Origin: Paenibacillus cellulositrophicus
GTDB lineage: Bacteria > Bacillota > Bacilli > Paenibacillales > Paenibacillaceae
Direction: 5' to 3'
Length of the DNA: 64,000 bases
Assembly (NCBI RefSeq): GCF_009363095.1
Contig: NZ_CP045295.1
Span: 2,294,001-2,358,000 of the forward strand
Under the pieces are notes generated by a model that saw only the letters and a program-made list of their open reading frames with translations, made no database searches and was not told the DNA's origin. The position numbers and the translations under genes were made by a program. Positions 12,557 to 21,234 of the stretch are shown piece by piece; the stretch's first letter is position 1, and each line of letters begins with the position of its first letter.

Positions 12557-13738
12557 TCAAACTGTCCGGTCCGATTCGCCTTTTTGCACGGTCCGGAATT
12601 GGCTTGGAGTCTGGCCCGTGCAGCGCTTGAACCATTTGCTGAAATACTTGCTGTCGCCAAGCCCCGTCCGCTCGGCGATATCCTGCATCGTCAGGTCCGT
12701 ATCCCGCAGCAGTCCCTGGGCCAGCCGGAGCTTCCGCTTGTATTGGAACGCGATGAAGCTGTCGCCGACCGTCTTTTTGAACAGGATGGAAAAATGGCTG
12801 CGGCTGAGCCCGACCTCTTCCGCCAGCTCGCTCGCCGACCAGTCGGAACCGGGCTGCTCATGAAGCAGCCGCACCGCCTTTTGGATCGGCTCGGGCCAAT
12901 CTCCGCCGGATACGCCGTACGCCCGTTCCAGCTCGGCCTCTTTATGCAGGGAGCGGAATGCTTCCGCGATGGCGCTGCTGGTGCCCAAGGGGCCCTTGGC
13001 TGACCATTTCAGCAGGCCATGGCTGCCCTTGGCTTCGATCAGCAGGCTGTTGGCCGCCTCCTGCAGCCCTTCCGGCACGATCCAATAGCAGGCGTCGCCG
13101 CCATAGGGGATGACCGCTTCATTTTCCGAGCTGTGTACGAGCTGCTTCGCTTTCAGCCATTCGGCCCACGGCATGCCGCAGCCCTCCGTCCGGACAAGGT
13201 ACACATGCACGTCCTGGCCGCCGAAACGCCATGCCTCCGCGCGAAGCCGCTCCAGCTCGGCGGGAAATCTTCCGCTGCTGCCGCTGAGCCAGCCGAACAG
13301 GAGCGCCTCCAGCTTCTCCCCGTCCAGCGGTGCCGGGGACGGACGCCGCTGAAGCTCCCGCCGCAGCTTCTCCAGCAGCCCTTCCAGCTCTTCGTCCTCA
13401 AACGCGGTCTTCAGAAGGTAGCCCGAAGCCCCCAACTGGATGCCCTGCTGCGCGTATTCAAAATCCCGGTGGCAGCTGAGCAGGATGATCTTCGTCCGTT
13501 CCTCGGCCTCCTTGACCCTGCGCAGCAGCTCGATGCCGTCCATCTCCGGCATCACGATATCGGTAATGACGATGTCCGGGCGGTGCTCCTTGAAGGCTTC
13601 CCACGCCTTCGCCCCGTTGGGCGCGTCGGCCACGACCTCCATACCGAACCGCTCCCAGGGCACCGTCGATCTCAGGCCTTTGCGCACGATGCTCTCATCA
13701 TCGGCAATCAGCACTTTCAGGTTGTTTGCGTTCTCCAT
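12557..13738 (-). CDS. Response regulator, YesN-like with AraC output domain
   Basis: The 393-residue protein has a receiver (acidic ADDE at 12-15, D60 in IVITDIVMP, a Lys in GYLLKT), a poorly conserved central part of about 150 residues, and a C-terminal AraC double helix-turn-helix (WSASELAEEVGLSRSHFSILF and the second HTH ending KYFSKWFKRCTGQTPSQFR). It is encoded 41 bases inside the end of the kinase gene, with its own GGAGGAG site, so translation is coupled. It is expected to bind promoter DNA when phosphorylated by the kinase. Its location directly upstream of the lacZ importer operon suggests control of that operon. Confidence 0.92.
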   Translation of the reverse strand: MENANNLKVLIADDESIVRKGLRSTVPWERFGMEVVADAPNGAKAWEAFKEHRPDIVITDIVMPEMDGIELLRRVKEAEERTKIILLSCHRDFEYAQQGIQLGASGYLLKTAFEDEELEGLLEKLRRELQRRPSPAPLDGEKLEALLFGWLSGSSGRFPAELERLRAEAWRFGGQDVHVYLVRTEGCGMPWAEWLKAKQLVHSSENEAVIPYGGDACYWIVPEGLQEAANSLLIEAKGSHGLLKWSAKGPLGTSSAIAEAFRSLHKEAELERAYGVSGGDWPEPIQKAVRLLHEQPGSDWSASELAEEVGLSRSHFSILFKKTVGDSFIAFQYKRKLRLAQGLLRDTDLTMQDIAERTGLGDSKYFSKWFKRCTGQTPSQFRTVQKGESDRTV

Positions 13739-15461
13739 CCGGATGCTCCTCCTTTTTGGGCCAGCGAATCAGTATCGATGTTCCCTTTCCTTTGATTGAA
13801 CGTACCGTAAGTCCGTACCGCGGGCCGAAATGCAGCTTGAATTTCTGGTCCGCGTTTCTTACGCCGAGCCCGCCGCGGCCGCGGGGCTCAGGATTCGGAG
13901 CCAGCAGCTGCGCAAGCTTCTCTTCGCTGATGCCGGCCCCGTTGTCTTTTAGTTCCAGCAGCAGCTCCTCCCCTTGCTCCCGGACGCGCAGCTCGATGAC
14001 CCCGGCCCCGTCAGTAAAACCGTGGAAAAAGATGTTCTCAAACAGCGGCTGCAGCGTCATCCGCGGGATGACAAACCGTTTCAGAGCTTCCTCGCAGTCC
14101 AGCTTATACTGGAATACGGCTCCGTAGCGGATCTCCTGGATTTTCAAAAAATGCCCGATCATCCGCAGCTCCCGCTCCAGCGTGACGAGCTCCTGCGATA
14201 TATCGAGGTTGCCTTCCAGCACCATCGTCAGGTGATACAGCATTCGGCGGATTTCCTCCGCCCCTTCCAGCCTGGCCTTCCACTGGATCGAGTTCAGCGT
14301 ATTGAAGAGCAGGTGCGGATTGATCTGATAATGGAATGCCTTCAGCTCCGCCTCCTTCTTAAGGCGCTCGCTTCGCTCCACTTCCTGGACGAGCGACTGC
14401 ACGCCGCTGACCATTCGGTTGAAGCTGATATCCAGGCTCCCGAGCTCGTCCCGTCCTTCGACCGGAACTCGCGTGTCCAGTTTGCCGAAGCTGACCTTTT
14501 GCATCGATTCCTTCAGGGAACGGATGCGCCCCGTAAACCGGGACGTAAACAGATAGGCCAGTCCGAAAGCGAGCAGGCAGGACCAAACCGCCACAATGAC
14601 CGTGTTCGACCGGATGACTCCCGATGACTGGTAAAACGCCTTGGCAGGCAGCCTTGCCTCGATCTTCCAATGATTGACGGACAGCGTCTTGTCCCAGATG
14701 ATATCGTTATCCCTCGGCGTAAAGGATTCCGTGCTTTCGTAAACGGTCCGGCCGTCCGGCGCTTGAATCGAAAGATGCGCCTTCGTGTCCTCCTCGAACT
14801 GACGGAACATACGCAGCAGCTCCCGGGCGTCCTCTTCAATCAGGATCGTGCTGCCGTCCTGGGCGCCGCCCGGGTTCCGGATCGGCACGGCCAGTCCGAG
14901 GACCGCGGGGCCGGCTTGCTCCGAGGCGGATATCGCATGGTTCTGCATGTAGAAGCCCAGCCAATAAGGGCCGCTATTCGAGACGGGCATGCTCTTCCAG
15001 GCCGGAATACCGGCGAGCTTGCCGACGTCGAGGTTATTTTCGCCGTAGTAATAGCCGGAAGGCGTAATAATATAAATCCCGGCCGTCTGGTCGTTAGCCA
15101 GCGATCTCAGGACGGATTCGAAGTCGTTCTTCTCCATAATTTCGCCGTAGGTGACCGGCGGATCGCTCCCGAGGTCCGCATGGGCGGGATCCAGCAAATA
15201 CGAGTAGATCGTCTGGCTCATCTGCTTCATGCGGACCAGCATGGAGTCCGACTGCTGCTGCAGCTGGGCCACCGCGTTCTCGCCGTAACGGCCGAACTGG
15301 GAATTGACCGTTTTCGCCGACTGGTAGTAAGAAAGCGCCCCGAGCGAGAGCAGCGGGATCAGCGTCACAATCAGAAAGCATACAAGCAGTTTGGTCCGGA
15401 TGCTGCGGTAAGCTCCTGCCGGAAGCCAGCGCCGCAGCGGTCCGTGCCGGCGGATATTCAT
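13698..15461 (-). CDS. Sensor histidine kinase, YesM-like
   Basis: The 587-residue protein has two membrane segments (about 24-44 and 287-306) flanking an extracellular sensor domain of about 240 residues, then HAMP (307-360). In the His_kinase module H383 sits in FHYQINPHLLFNTLN, the N-box in FENIFFHG, and G-boxes in NGAGIS and GLGVRN. This is the 5TM-less, double-Cache-like YesM family that senses extracellular sugars or binding proteins. The ATG at 15461 has GGAGGGG nine bases upstream; a start seven codons earlier is possible but lacks one. A candidate promoter (TTGACC at 15576-15571) lies about 110 bases upstream. Confidence 0.92.
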   Translation of the reverse strand: MNIRRHGPLRRWLPAGAYRSIRTKLLVCFLIVTLIPLLSLGALSYYQSAKTVNSQFGRYGENAVAQLQQQSDSMLVRMKQMSQTIYSYLLDPAHADLGSDPPVTYGEIMEKNDFESVLRSLANDQTAGIYIITPSGYYYGENNLDVGKLAGIPAWKSMPVSNSGPYWLGFYMQNHAISASEQAGPAVLGLAVPIRNPGGAQDGSTILIEEDARELLRMFRQFEEDTKAHLSIQAPDGRTVYESTESFTPRDNDIIWDKTLSVNHWKIEARLPAKAFYQSSGVIRSNTVIVAVWSCLLAFGLAYLFTSRFTGRIRSLKESMQKVSFGKLDTRVPVEGRDELGSLDISFNRMVSGVQSLVQEVERSERLKKEAELKAFHYQINPHLLFNTLNSIQWKARLEGAEEIRRMLYHLTMVLEGNLDISQELVTLERELRMIGHFLKIQEIRYGAVFQYKLDCEEALKRFVIPRMTLQPLFENIFFHGFTDGAGVIELRVREQGEELLLELKDNGAGISEEKLAQLLAPNPEPRGRGGLGVRNADQKFKLHFGPRYGLTVRSIKGKGTSILIRWPKKEEHPDGERKQPESADCR

Positions 15462-15613
15462 GGCGGATCCCCTCCTCTTCACGGTAGTCGTCTATCTGCA
15501 TTCTAGCATGGACGGACAGGGGACGGAGCCCTTTCGCCGCGCAATTGTTACCGCTTACAAGAAATCCGTGGTCAAGTGCCTTGTTTGCGGAAGCCAGGCA
15601 CCTTTCAGAAACG

Positions 15614-15642
15614 GGAAAAGCACCTCCCCGGAGGACTTTTCC
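15614..15642 (-). terminator. Hairpin after the GH63-like gene
   Basis: GGAAAAG and CTTTTCC pair, with an inner CCTCC/GGAGG stem, on the minus strand 35 bases after the stop codon; CGTTT follows. A second small stem (AGGTGCCT/AGGCACTT) lies just beyond. The T-run is weak, so termination may be partial and read into the kinase gene. Confidence 0.5.
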
Positions 15643-15676
15643 AAAAAGTCCCTTCCGAAGAAGTGCATGATCCCAC

Positions 15677-17386
15677 TCATAGTTCCCCGTATTCGTGTCC
15701 GAGGATCAAAAATACGCTCGACGTCCAGGTAAAAGCCCTGTCCCGCAGCCCTTCCCCCGTCAGCGCGTCGAAGTTCTCCGCCATGCCGCTCTTGTTCAGC
15801 ATGCGGCAGAACCGCTGCGCCACCTCTCTGGCGAGCTCCGTATCCCCCGCCGCGGCGGCGCCTTCCACAAGCAGCATGGTCGACGGCGCCCAGATCGGCC
15901 CGCGCCAGTAGCCGTCGGGCTGGTAATACGGGCTGCGGACGCTTTCGGTCGCCCAGCCGTTGCCGGTGAGGAAACGGCCCTCCTCCCGCAGCCCCTGCAG
16001 CAGCGCGGTCCGTATCTCTTCCGGCAGCCGGTTACCGAGCAGGATCGGCACGAACAGCAGTAGGCTGTCGCCTTGCGAACGCTCATGCGTCCCTGACCGG
16101 CATGCCGTGAACCGGCCGTTTTTCCAGAAATGGCTTAGCATGGCGTCCAGCGTATCCCCGGCAAGCCGGCGCCACCGCGCCGCTTCCTCCGCCTTGCCCA
16201 GCAGCCCGGCAATCTCGGCCAGAAGCTCCGCCTGCAGAATCAGAAAGGCCGACAGATCCGGGCTTTCCACCGGAATGCCGTTATTGAACGCCGTGCTGTT
16301 GTCCCAGCCGGAATCGTTGCCGTGATTGTACTGGGGAATGCCGTCGCCGTCGCCGTCCCGGTACCAGAACCACCAATCCGTCCATTTGGACAGCGGCCCG
16401 TATACCTCCCGAAGCTGCGCTTCGCCGATCCAATCGGTCCGGCGCATCATCCAGCCGAGCGTCCAGCCGTGGATCGGCGGCTTGTTGCAGTTCCACAGCT
16501 CGTACTTGTCGTTGATAAAATCGGGAAGCAGCCCGCTCTCATCCTGCCGGTCAAAAAAGATCATAAACTGGTCCCACGCCAACTTCGGATCGTGACGCAC
16601 CAGCGCCATGGCGTTAAAGCAGTGGTCCCAGCTCCATATATTCGTCATCCAGTTCTTCGACATGTACATCGCTGGGCGCGTCAGGCAGCCTTCGGCAGGA
16701 ACGAGACACGACCACGTAATGTAAGCCGCCAGCTCACGCCCTTCCTGCCAGCGCGCCGGAACCGCAAGGCTGTGATCCAGCCAGGCCGCAAATTCGGCCT
16801 CGGCTTCCTTCACCGCCGCCTCAAAGGGCTCCCAGTCCGGCCGCGGCTTCCACACCGTACGGAACTCTTCAATAGCGAATTCGGCCGTACCCGCGGCTCC
16901 GTCGGGCCTGAACTCCGCCACGATGCGCGAGCTCTTGATCTTGTCCCATATCACTTCCATCTTCATGCAGCCAGCGAGACGGGTCAGCATAAACCGGCAT
17001 TCGTGCGTAAAGCTGTTCACTTCCCAGCTGCCGGGCACCACCTCGTAGGCATAATCGTAAGCCGCCGGCTGAAAGGTCAGCCGGATGCCGCAGCCTCTGG
17101 TCCGGAAGCGCGCGGTGCGGCTGTCCGATATGCACAGCTCTGCATAACTACCGCTGTCGAGGGCAGCTAGCTTCACGCTGGCGGGATTGGCTTCGGCCTT
17201 GAACGGCAGAAGCTCTCCGGCGTCACCCAGCAGCTCGATGCGGAACGCCTCCCCGAACTTGTCATCCCCGCCCCGGACGGTGCGCAGGTACAGCCCGGCT
17301 GGTCTATTTTTACCCTCAGGCAGCAGCGAAACCGCCAAAAACGTCTCTCTGCGGCTGAAGGGTACTACGTTCAGGTCAAAGTTCAT
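15677..17386 (-). CDS. GH63-like (alpha/alpha)6-barrel glycoside hydrolase
   Basis: The 569-residue cytoplasmic protein has an N-terminal beta domain of about 190 residues and a C-terminal (alpha/alpha)6 barrel. Landmarks are WSWDHCFNAMAL, GLLPDFINDKY, NGIPVESPDLSAFL, GYWRGPIWAPSTMLLVEG and ENFDALTGEG, which resemble the bacterial GH63/trehalase-like clan that cleaves alpha-glucosides or glucosylglycerate-type substrates. The Asp of SWDHCF-type and the Glu of AENFDA-type positions are the likely catalytic acids, by family analogy. It is a single gene with its own cre site 24 bases before the ATG. The linkage cleaved is unknown; an amylo-alpha-1,6-glucosidase-like role is the alternative. Confidence 0.78.
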   Translation of the reverse strand: MNFDLNVVPFSRRETFLAVSLLPEGKNRPAGLYLRTVRGGDDKFGEAFRIELLGDAGELLPFKAEANPASVKLAALDSGSYAELCISDSRTARFRTRGCGIRLTFQPAAYDYAYEVVPGSWEVNSFTHECRFMLTRLAGCMKMEVIWDKIKSSRIVAEFRPDGAAGTAEFAIEEFRTVWKPRPDWEPFEAAVKEAEAEFAAWLDHSLAVPARWQEGRELAAYITWSCLVPAEGCLTRPAMYMSKNWMTNIWSWDHCFNAMALVRHDPKLAWDQFMIFFDRQDESGLLPDFINDKYELWNCNKPPIHGWTLGWMMRRTDWIGEAQLREVYGPLSKWTDWWFWYRDGDGDGIPQYNHGNDSGWDNSTAFNNGIPVESPDLSAFLILQAELLAEIAGLLGKAEEAARWRRLAGDTLDAMLSHFWKNGRFTACRSGTHERSQGDSLLLFVPILLGNRLPEEIRTALLQGLREEGRFLTGNGWATESVRSPYYQPDGYWRGPIWAPSTMLLVEGAAAAGDTELAREVAQRFCRMLNKSGMAENFDALTGEGLRDRAFTWTSSVFLILGHEYGEL

Positions 17387-17409
17387 GGCTGTTCTCCTTT
17401 TATCCAGGA

Positions 17410-17423
17410 ATATAACGCTTTCA
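17410..17423 (-). promoter_or_regulatory. cre-like site before the GH63-like gene
   Basis: TGAAAGCGTTATAT on the minus strand matches the CcpA consensus at 13 of 14 positions and lies 24 bases before the start codon, where it would block transcription or early elongation. Glucose repression is inferred. Confidence 0.6.
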
Positions 17424-17569
17424 TTGTAAACTGCGGCGCCTGGAAGGGAAACGGCCAGGTGTTTCCATGTACCTGCACATTTGTTGGGGACGGCTTTATT
17501 TTCCGGGCAATCGTGTCTTTTTGTCAGGTGGAAGGGGGGGCGATTGTTAGATTCAGCAATTTGCCTCCC

Positions 17570-18466
17570 TCATACGCCCCATTCCTTGCGGGCATCGGCG
17601 AGCGGCTTGGGCGTCGTTTTACCCCATGCATAATGCCCCTTCGGCTTGCGGCCCACCCATCTCTCATCGACCGGCTCCGATGCGAGCTGATAGCGGGTAT
17701 CTGAGCTGATCCGGTAGCGGTCCGTCGTGTTGTTAAGCGAAGTATGCATCATGTACATGCCGAAAATAATGGCATCGCCCGCTTCGAAAGACGTTGTGGC
17801 CCATCGTCCCCCAAACGTATCGACGATTTCCACCGGGTCTTCGGAAAACCAGCCTGTCGCGACATTATCCCGGTCCACATCCATCTCGCCGTACGTTTGC
17901 CTAATTTTGCTGAAATGCTGGGAACCCAGGCACATGGCCAACGTGCCGAGCTCAAGCGGCGTGTCTCCGAAAGGGGTCCACACCGTATATACGTTTTTGG
18001 TGCCCCTTCCCATATACACGACGTCGTAATGCGCGCCGGTATTCCCGCCATGAGCTACGGCCCGCGGCCATTTATAGTCGTATGTCATCGATTTGCCGCC
18101 AAGCAGACGGTCAAAAAAATCCAGGACCGAAGGATGGTTCACCACATCCAAAAATCGGGGGAAGTCCGCCTGCAGTTCTTCCGCGCCGCCGCCCCACATC
18201 ATGCTGCGGTTGTCTTGGGAAATGCGCCCTTCGTCCATCGGAGTCCCCGGCTCCAATCTGCCCATGGCCTGGAGTTTGCGTAAAAACTCCTCCCTTGCGG
18301 ACAGCACCCGCTCGCGGTCGTGAAATCCGCGGATCAGCAGGTATCCTTCCTCCGCCAGACGTAATCTCAGCGCTTCCGTGCCCCCCAAAATATCGTTGCT
18401 GCTGCGCAGCTCGGTCAAATACCGGCTTCCCATCACAAGCTCTCTCGTTCCGATCGTCACGTTCAT
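17570..18466 (-). CDS. Phytanoyl-CoA dioxygenase (PhyH) family protein
   Basis: This 298-residue protein looks like an Fe(II)/2-oxoglutarate-dependent oxygenase with a double-stranded beta-helix core. The iron ligands appear as HYD in GAHYDVVYMG (near 147-149) and the distal His in MYMMHTSLNN. The Arg that binds 2-oxoglutarate is in YRISSDTRYQ. Members of this family hydroxylate small molecules, and many in Paenibacillus sit near sugar or siderophore genes. It lies 133 bases downstream of an AraC regulator on the same strand and is followed by the GH63-like gene. The substrate is unknown. The start ATG is preceded by AAAGGAGAG. Confidence 0.85.
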   Translation of the reverse strand: MNVTIGTRELVMGSRYLTELRSSNDILGGTEALRLRLAEEGYLLIRGFHDRERVLSAREEFLRKLQAMGRLEPGTPMDEGRISQDNRSMMWGGGAEELQADFPRFLDVVNHPSVLDFFDRLLGGKSMTYDYKWPRAVAHGGNTGAHYDVVYMGRGTKNVYTVWTPFGDTPLELGTLAMCLGSQHFSKIRQTYGEMDVDRDNVATGWFSEDPVEIVDTFGGRWATTSFEAGDAIIFGMYMMHTSLNNTTDRYRISSDTRYQLASEPVDERWVGRKPKGHYAWGKTTPKPLADARKEWGV

Positions 18467-18599
18467 GCCGCTCTCTCCTTTCGAGGTATCACCGCGTTCC
18501 TGGCGGAAGCGGAAGATTCCCCCTCATCATAGCCCCCGCTTCAGGAGAAAGTCGTTAATCGAAACCCGCCACAATTTACGCAAAACCGGACCGGATGTC

Positions 18600-19454
18600 T
18601 TAATGATGGTCGCGGCGCTGCCTCATTCTCCACTCCGACGGTGGACAGCCTTCGGTCTTTTTGAACCACAGCGAAAACGAGTGCAGCTGAGCAAAGCCGA
18701 TCTGCTCGGCTATGGCCTGCATATCCTTGTCCGTCGAGCTGAGCAGCCACTTGGCTTCTTCCAGGCGGCACATCTGCTGATACTGCTTGGGCGTCATGCC
18801 GTAGGCTTTGAAGAACCGTTTGCGGAAGCCTTCCTCCGACAGGCCGGCCATCTCCGCAAGGCTGCTGATGATAATAGGTTCTTGAAGATGCCGGCGAATA
18901 TAATCGCCTGTATGCGATACCGTGAACGACTTCTGGTCCGGGTGGGAATGCTCGTTTAAAAACAGCAGCAAAATTTCGATCCAGGCCAAATCATTTCGGA
19001 CCGGCTCTTTCAGCGTAGACGAACGGCTCCTCAGCCATTCCCGGAACAGCCGCTCGTAGCGGTCCTGGTCGAGGCGGGATAAGGCAATGAGGCGCGGTTT
19101 GCCAAGGACAATCAGCCGTTCGAACAGCTCACGTACATGCATCGGCATTCCGTCAACGAGCACAACCCCGAACCGGATCGGGGTCATCGCATGGAAAGAA
19201 TGCGCAGCTAAGGACGGGATCAGCGCGACATGCCCTGCTTCGACCCGCCTTTCTTCCTGTTCATGAACAAAGCGCCCGCTTCCTTCCAACACGACGGTGA
19301 TTTCCAAATCAGGATGGCTCCACTGCCGCTCGTCCTCCCAGTCTTTGCCGTGGGTTCCGATAAAACCTCTAATTTCAGGCAAAATCGCTTCATCCTCCTT
19401 GTCCGCAAGCTTGGGCCAAGCCAAGCGCTTGATGATGTTATGTTCACTATACAT
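18600..19454 (-). CDS. AraC-family transcriptional regulator with cupin domain
   Basis: The 284-residue protein has an N-terminal cupin-like sensor (HPDLEITVVLEGSGRFVHE, residues 47-65) and a C-terminal AraC domain: first HTH IISSLAEMAGLSEEGFRKRF, second HTH MQAIAEQIGFAQLHSFSLWF. Such regulators bind a sugar or other small ligand in the cupin pocket. It probably controls the PhyH gene immediately downstream and perhaps the GH63-like gene. The ATG at 19454 has no clear Shine-Dalgarno sequence; a TTG directly before it is the only in-frame alternative nearby. It is divergent from the gene at 19590. Confidence 0.88.
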   Translation of the reverse strand: MYSEHNIIKRLAWPKLADKEDEAILPEIRGFIGTHGKDWEDERQWSHPDLEITVVLEGSGRFVHEQEERRVEAGHVALIPSLAAHSFHAMTPIRFGVVLVDGMPMHVRELFERLIVLGKPRLIALSRLDQDRYERLFREWLRSRSSTLKEPVRNDLAWIEILLLFLNEHSHPDQKSFTVSHTGDYIRRHLQEPIIISSLAEMAGLSEEGFRKRFFKAYGMTPKQYQQMCRLEEAKWLLSSTDKDMQAIAEQIGFAQLHSFSLWFKKTEGCPPSEWRMRQRRDHH

Positions 19455-19528
19455 CAATCGCGAAGAGGAGCTACAGTCCCAAGCCTTATTGCTTGTCCAT
19501 ACTTTTTCATATCTCAGTTTTCAGCCTA

Positions 19529-19537
19529 TGGTATAAT
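19529..19537 (+). promoter_or_regulatory. Extended -10 promoter element
   Basis: TGGTATAAT is a perfect extended -10 (TGnTATAAT) 53 bases upstream of the unknown gene at 19590. No good -35 is visible, as is allowed for this promoter class. Confidence 0.6.
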
Positions 19538-19589
19538 CAGGAAAACTTATGTTTTAATGGTATATTGACAATAAGGGAGGAACTGGATC

Positions 19590-20201
19590 ATGGGATGGTC
19601 GGAACTGCGGGCGGTGCCCAATGATTACGATGAGGAAATCCATGCGGTCGATACGCAGCTGATTGAGCTGCTCAACCACCGGAAAGCCCTGACGAAGGGG
19701 CGCCGGTGTTTTCCGCCTAAGGATGTGATGAAGGAGTTTGAAGAGAAATTCGGCTTGAAGCCTCCCCATTTGAATTGGCTGTTCCATTCGATTAACGGAG
19801 GGTTTCATCGCCCACGCTCCGACGGTCCCGGCGAGCTGCAAGGCATCCTGCAGATTATGAAAACAACCGTGCAGGAAGGGTACCAATACAGGATCACCCA
19901 TGCGATGCAGCATGAGCATGGCAGTATCGTACATATCGAAATCAAACAGCTGGAGGATGTGGATGAATTCACCGATTTCCGCCCTCTTCTTCAGCTCGAT
20001 GTTACTAGCCAAGATGGAGAATACAGTGTAGGGCGCAACGGATCCCGCGGTGGTGGAGGAATCAGCTCCATGTCCTTTATCGTCGAACCGCGCCTGCCGG
20101 AGCAGCTGGACACTGTGGACTTTGCGCTGATCCCGTTCGAAGAGCCTATGGATTTTAGCCGGAAGGAGATCTTTCTGGATCAGGAGGTTCATTTCGAGTA
20201 A
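19590..20201 (+). CDS. Protein of unknown function, chorismate-mutase-like N-terminus
   Basis: This 203-residue soluble protein has a convincing ribosome binding site (GGGAGG) and its own promoter and terminator. Residues 15-35 (EIHAVDTQLIELLNHRKAL) look like the first helix of an AroQ-type chorismate mutase, but the rest does not: it continues with a WLFHSING segment, beta-rich stretches around 95-150 and a Gly-rich loop GRNGSRGGGG at 149-158. No catalytic motif, signal peptide or membrane segment is visible. It is monocistronic, between a divergent AraC gene and a convergent kinase-like gene. I do not recognise the family and assign no function. Confidence 0.8.
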   Translation: MGWSELRAVPNDYDEEIHAVDTQLIELLNHRKALTKGRRCFPPKDVMKEFEEKFGLKPPHLNWLFHSINGGFHRPRSDGPGELQGILQIMKTTVQEGYQYRITHAMQHEHGSIVHIEIKQLEDVDEFTDFRPLLQLDVTSQDGEYSVGRNGSRGGGGISSMSFIVEPRLPEQLDTVDFALIPFEEPMDFSRKEIFLDQEVHFE

Positions 20202-20254
20202 GTCCTCGTGGATGAGTAAAAACAGAAAGAGTCAGATCCTTATGTACACCAAAG

Positions 20255-20285
20255 CAAAGAAGCAGGTAAGATGCCTGCTTCTTTG
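20255..20285. terminator. Bidirectional terminator between convergent genes
   Basis: CAAAGAAGCAGG and CCTGCTTCTTTG form a perfect 12-bp stem with a 7-base loop. T-rich tails are present in both directions, serving the unknown gene on the plus strand and the phosphotransferase gene on the minus strand. Confidence 0.8.
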
Positions 20286-20344
20286 TCATGATCTGAACCT
20301 ATGGCCGGTAGGACGGCGTCTGCTCATCCTGAGAAGATTCCACA

Positions 20345-21151
20345 TCAACAAGGAAATGATGCAAGGTGCTCAATGATGGGCCTAAACGCCTCCGCTTCGG
20401 TGAAAAAGCGCTCCGTGTCCTCCCCGCAAAATATCGCGGATACCGACAGGCGGAAGATGACCGCCCGTAACAGCATTTCCCGGTAATGCCCGTCATTCGG
20501 CAGCAGACCTAGATCTGAGAGCGGACATCCCTGCCAGGCGATGCCGTCGCAGACGAGAATCGCTTCAGCATACGCCTGCGGGGCAACTGTCGGGGAAAAG
20601 TCGATGATCAGCGGACCGAGGGTCTCGTCGAACAGGATGTTCCCGGCCAGATCGCCGTGGATCAGCTGAACGGAATATTCCCCGCTTCTCTTGACCTTAC
20701 CGAGCAGGCCCGCCAGGAAATCCCTCACAGGGACAGGGAACCCGGCCGGGAGTCCTTCGGTCTGCCACGCGATCCGGTGGCCCCGGGACCAAGGATGGTC
20801 CGGCTCCGAAAACCCGGCATAATGAATGCTGGCCAGATCCCGGTGGAACAACCGGGCGATTTTAAGCTTTTGTTCCAAACACCCTTGTACTTCCCTGCCC
20901 GGCTCGAACCGGCTGCACGTCCATCCATCGCTGACAAAAGACCCGTTCCGTGCCGGAACAGGCCTGGATACCCGGTATCCGCGCGGCTGAAGACCGTGCA
21001 TGATGCCAAGCACCCACTCGTCATGCTGTTCATTTTCCGACGGTTTGAGAACCGCGTCCTGTACCTTCACCGACGTATTTTGCCCGCCTTCGAGAGGAAC
21101 CGCCTCCCCTTGAAGCCCGAACGAATCCAGAATTCCCCTAGATAAAAGCAT
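20345..21151 (-). CDS. APH-fold phosphotransferase family protein
   Basis: The 268-residue protein carries the choline/aminoglycoside phosphotransferase signature LIHGDLAGNILFDE near 172-185 (catalytic Asp in HGDL, Asn and Asp for metal) and LIIDFS (DFG-equivalent) shortly after. The N-lobe is short, with GGQNTSVKV as nucleotide loop. Related proteins phosphorylate aminoglycosides, macrolides, homoserine or choline; the true substrate cannot be inferred. It lies 84 bases downstream of the sigma factor fusion gene on the same strand and may be co-transcribed. The ATG at 21151 has GGAGG 11 bases upstream; the GTG at 21163 sits directly on the ribosome binding site and is unlikely. Confidence 0.82.
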   Translation of the reverse strand: MLLSRGILDSFGLQGEAVPLEGGQNTSVKVQDAVLKPSENEQHDEWVLGIMHGLQPRGYRVSRPVPARNGSFVSDGWTCSRFEPGREVQGCLEQKLKIARLFHRDLASIHYAGFSEPDHPWSRGHRIAWQTEGLPAGFPVPVRDFLAGLLGKVKRSGEYSVQLIHGDLAGNILFDETLGPLIIDFSPTVAPQAYAEAILVCDGIAWQGCPLSDLGLLPNDGHYREMLLRAVIFRLSVSAIFCGEDTERFFTEAEAFRPIIEHLASFPC

Positions 21152-21234
21152 GACCTCTCTCACCTCCCTTCACCCTTCTATCTTACTGTATGGCGGCGAT
21201 GATTTTGACCGGATTTCGCCTCCGATGGCCGTTC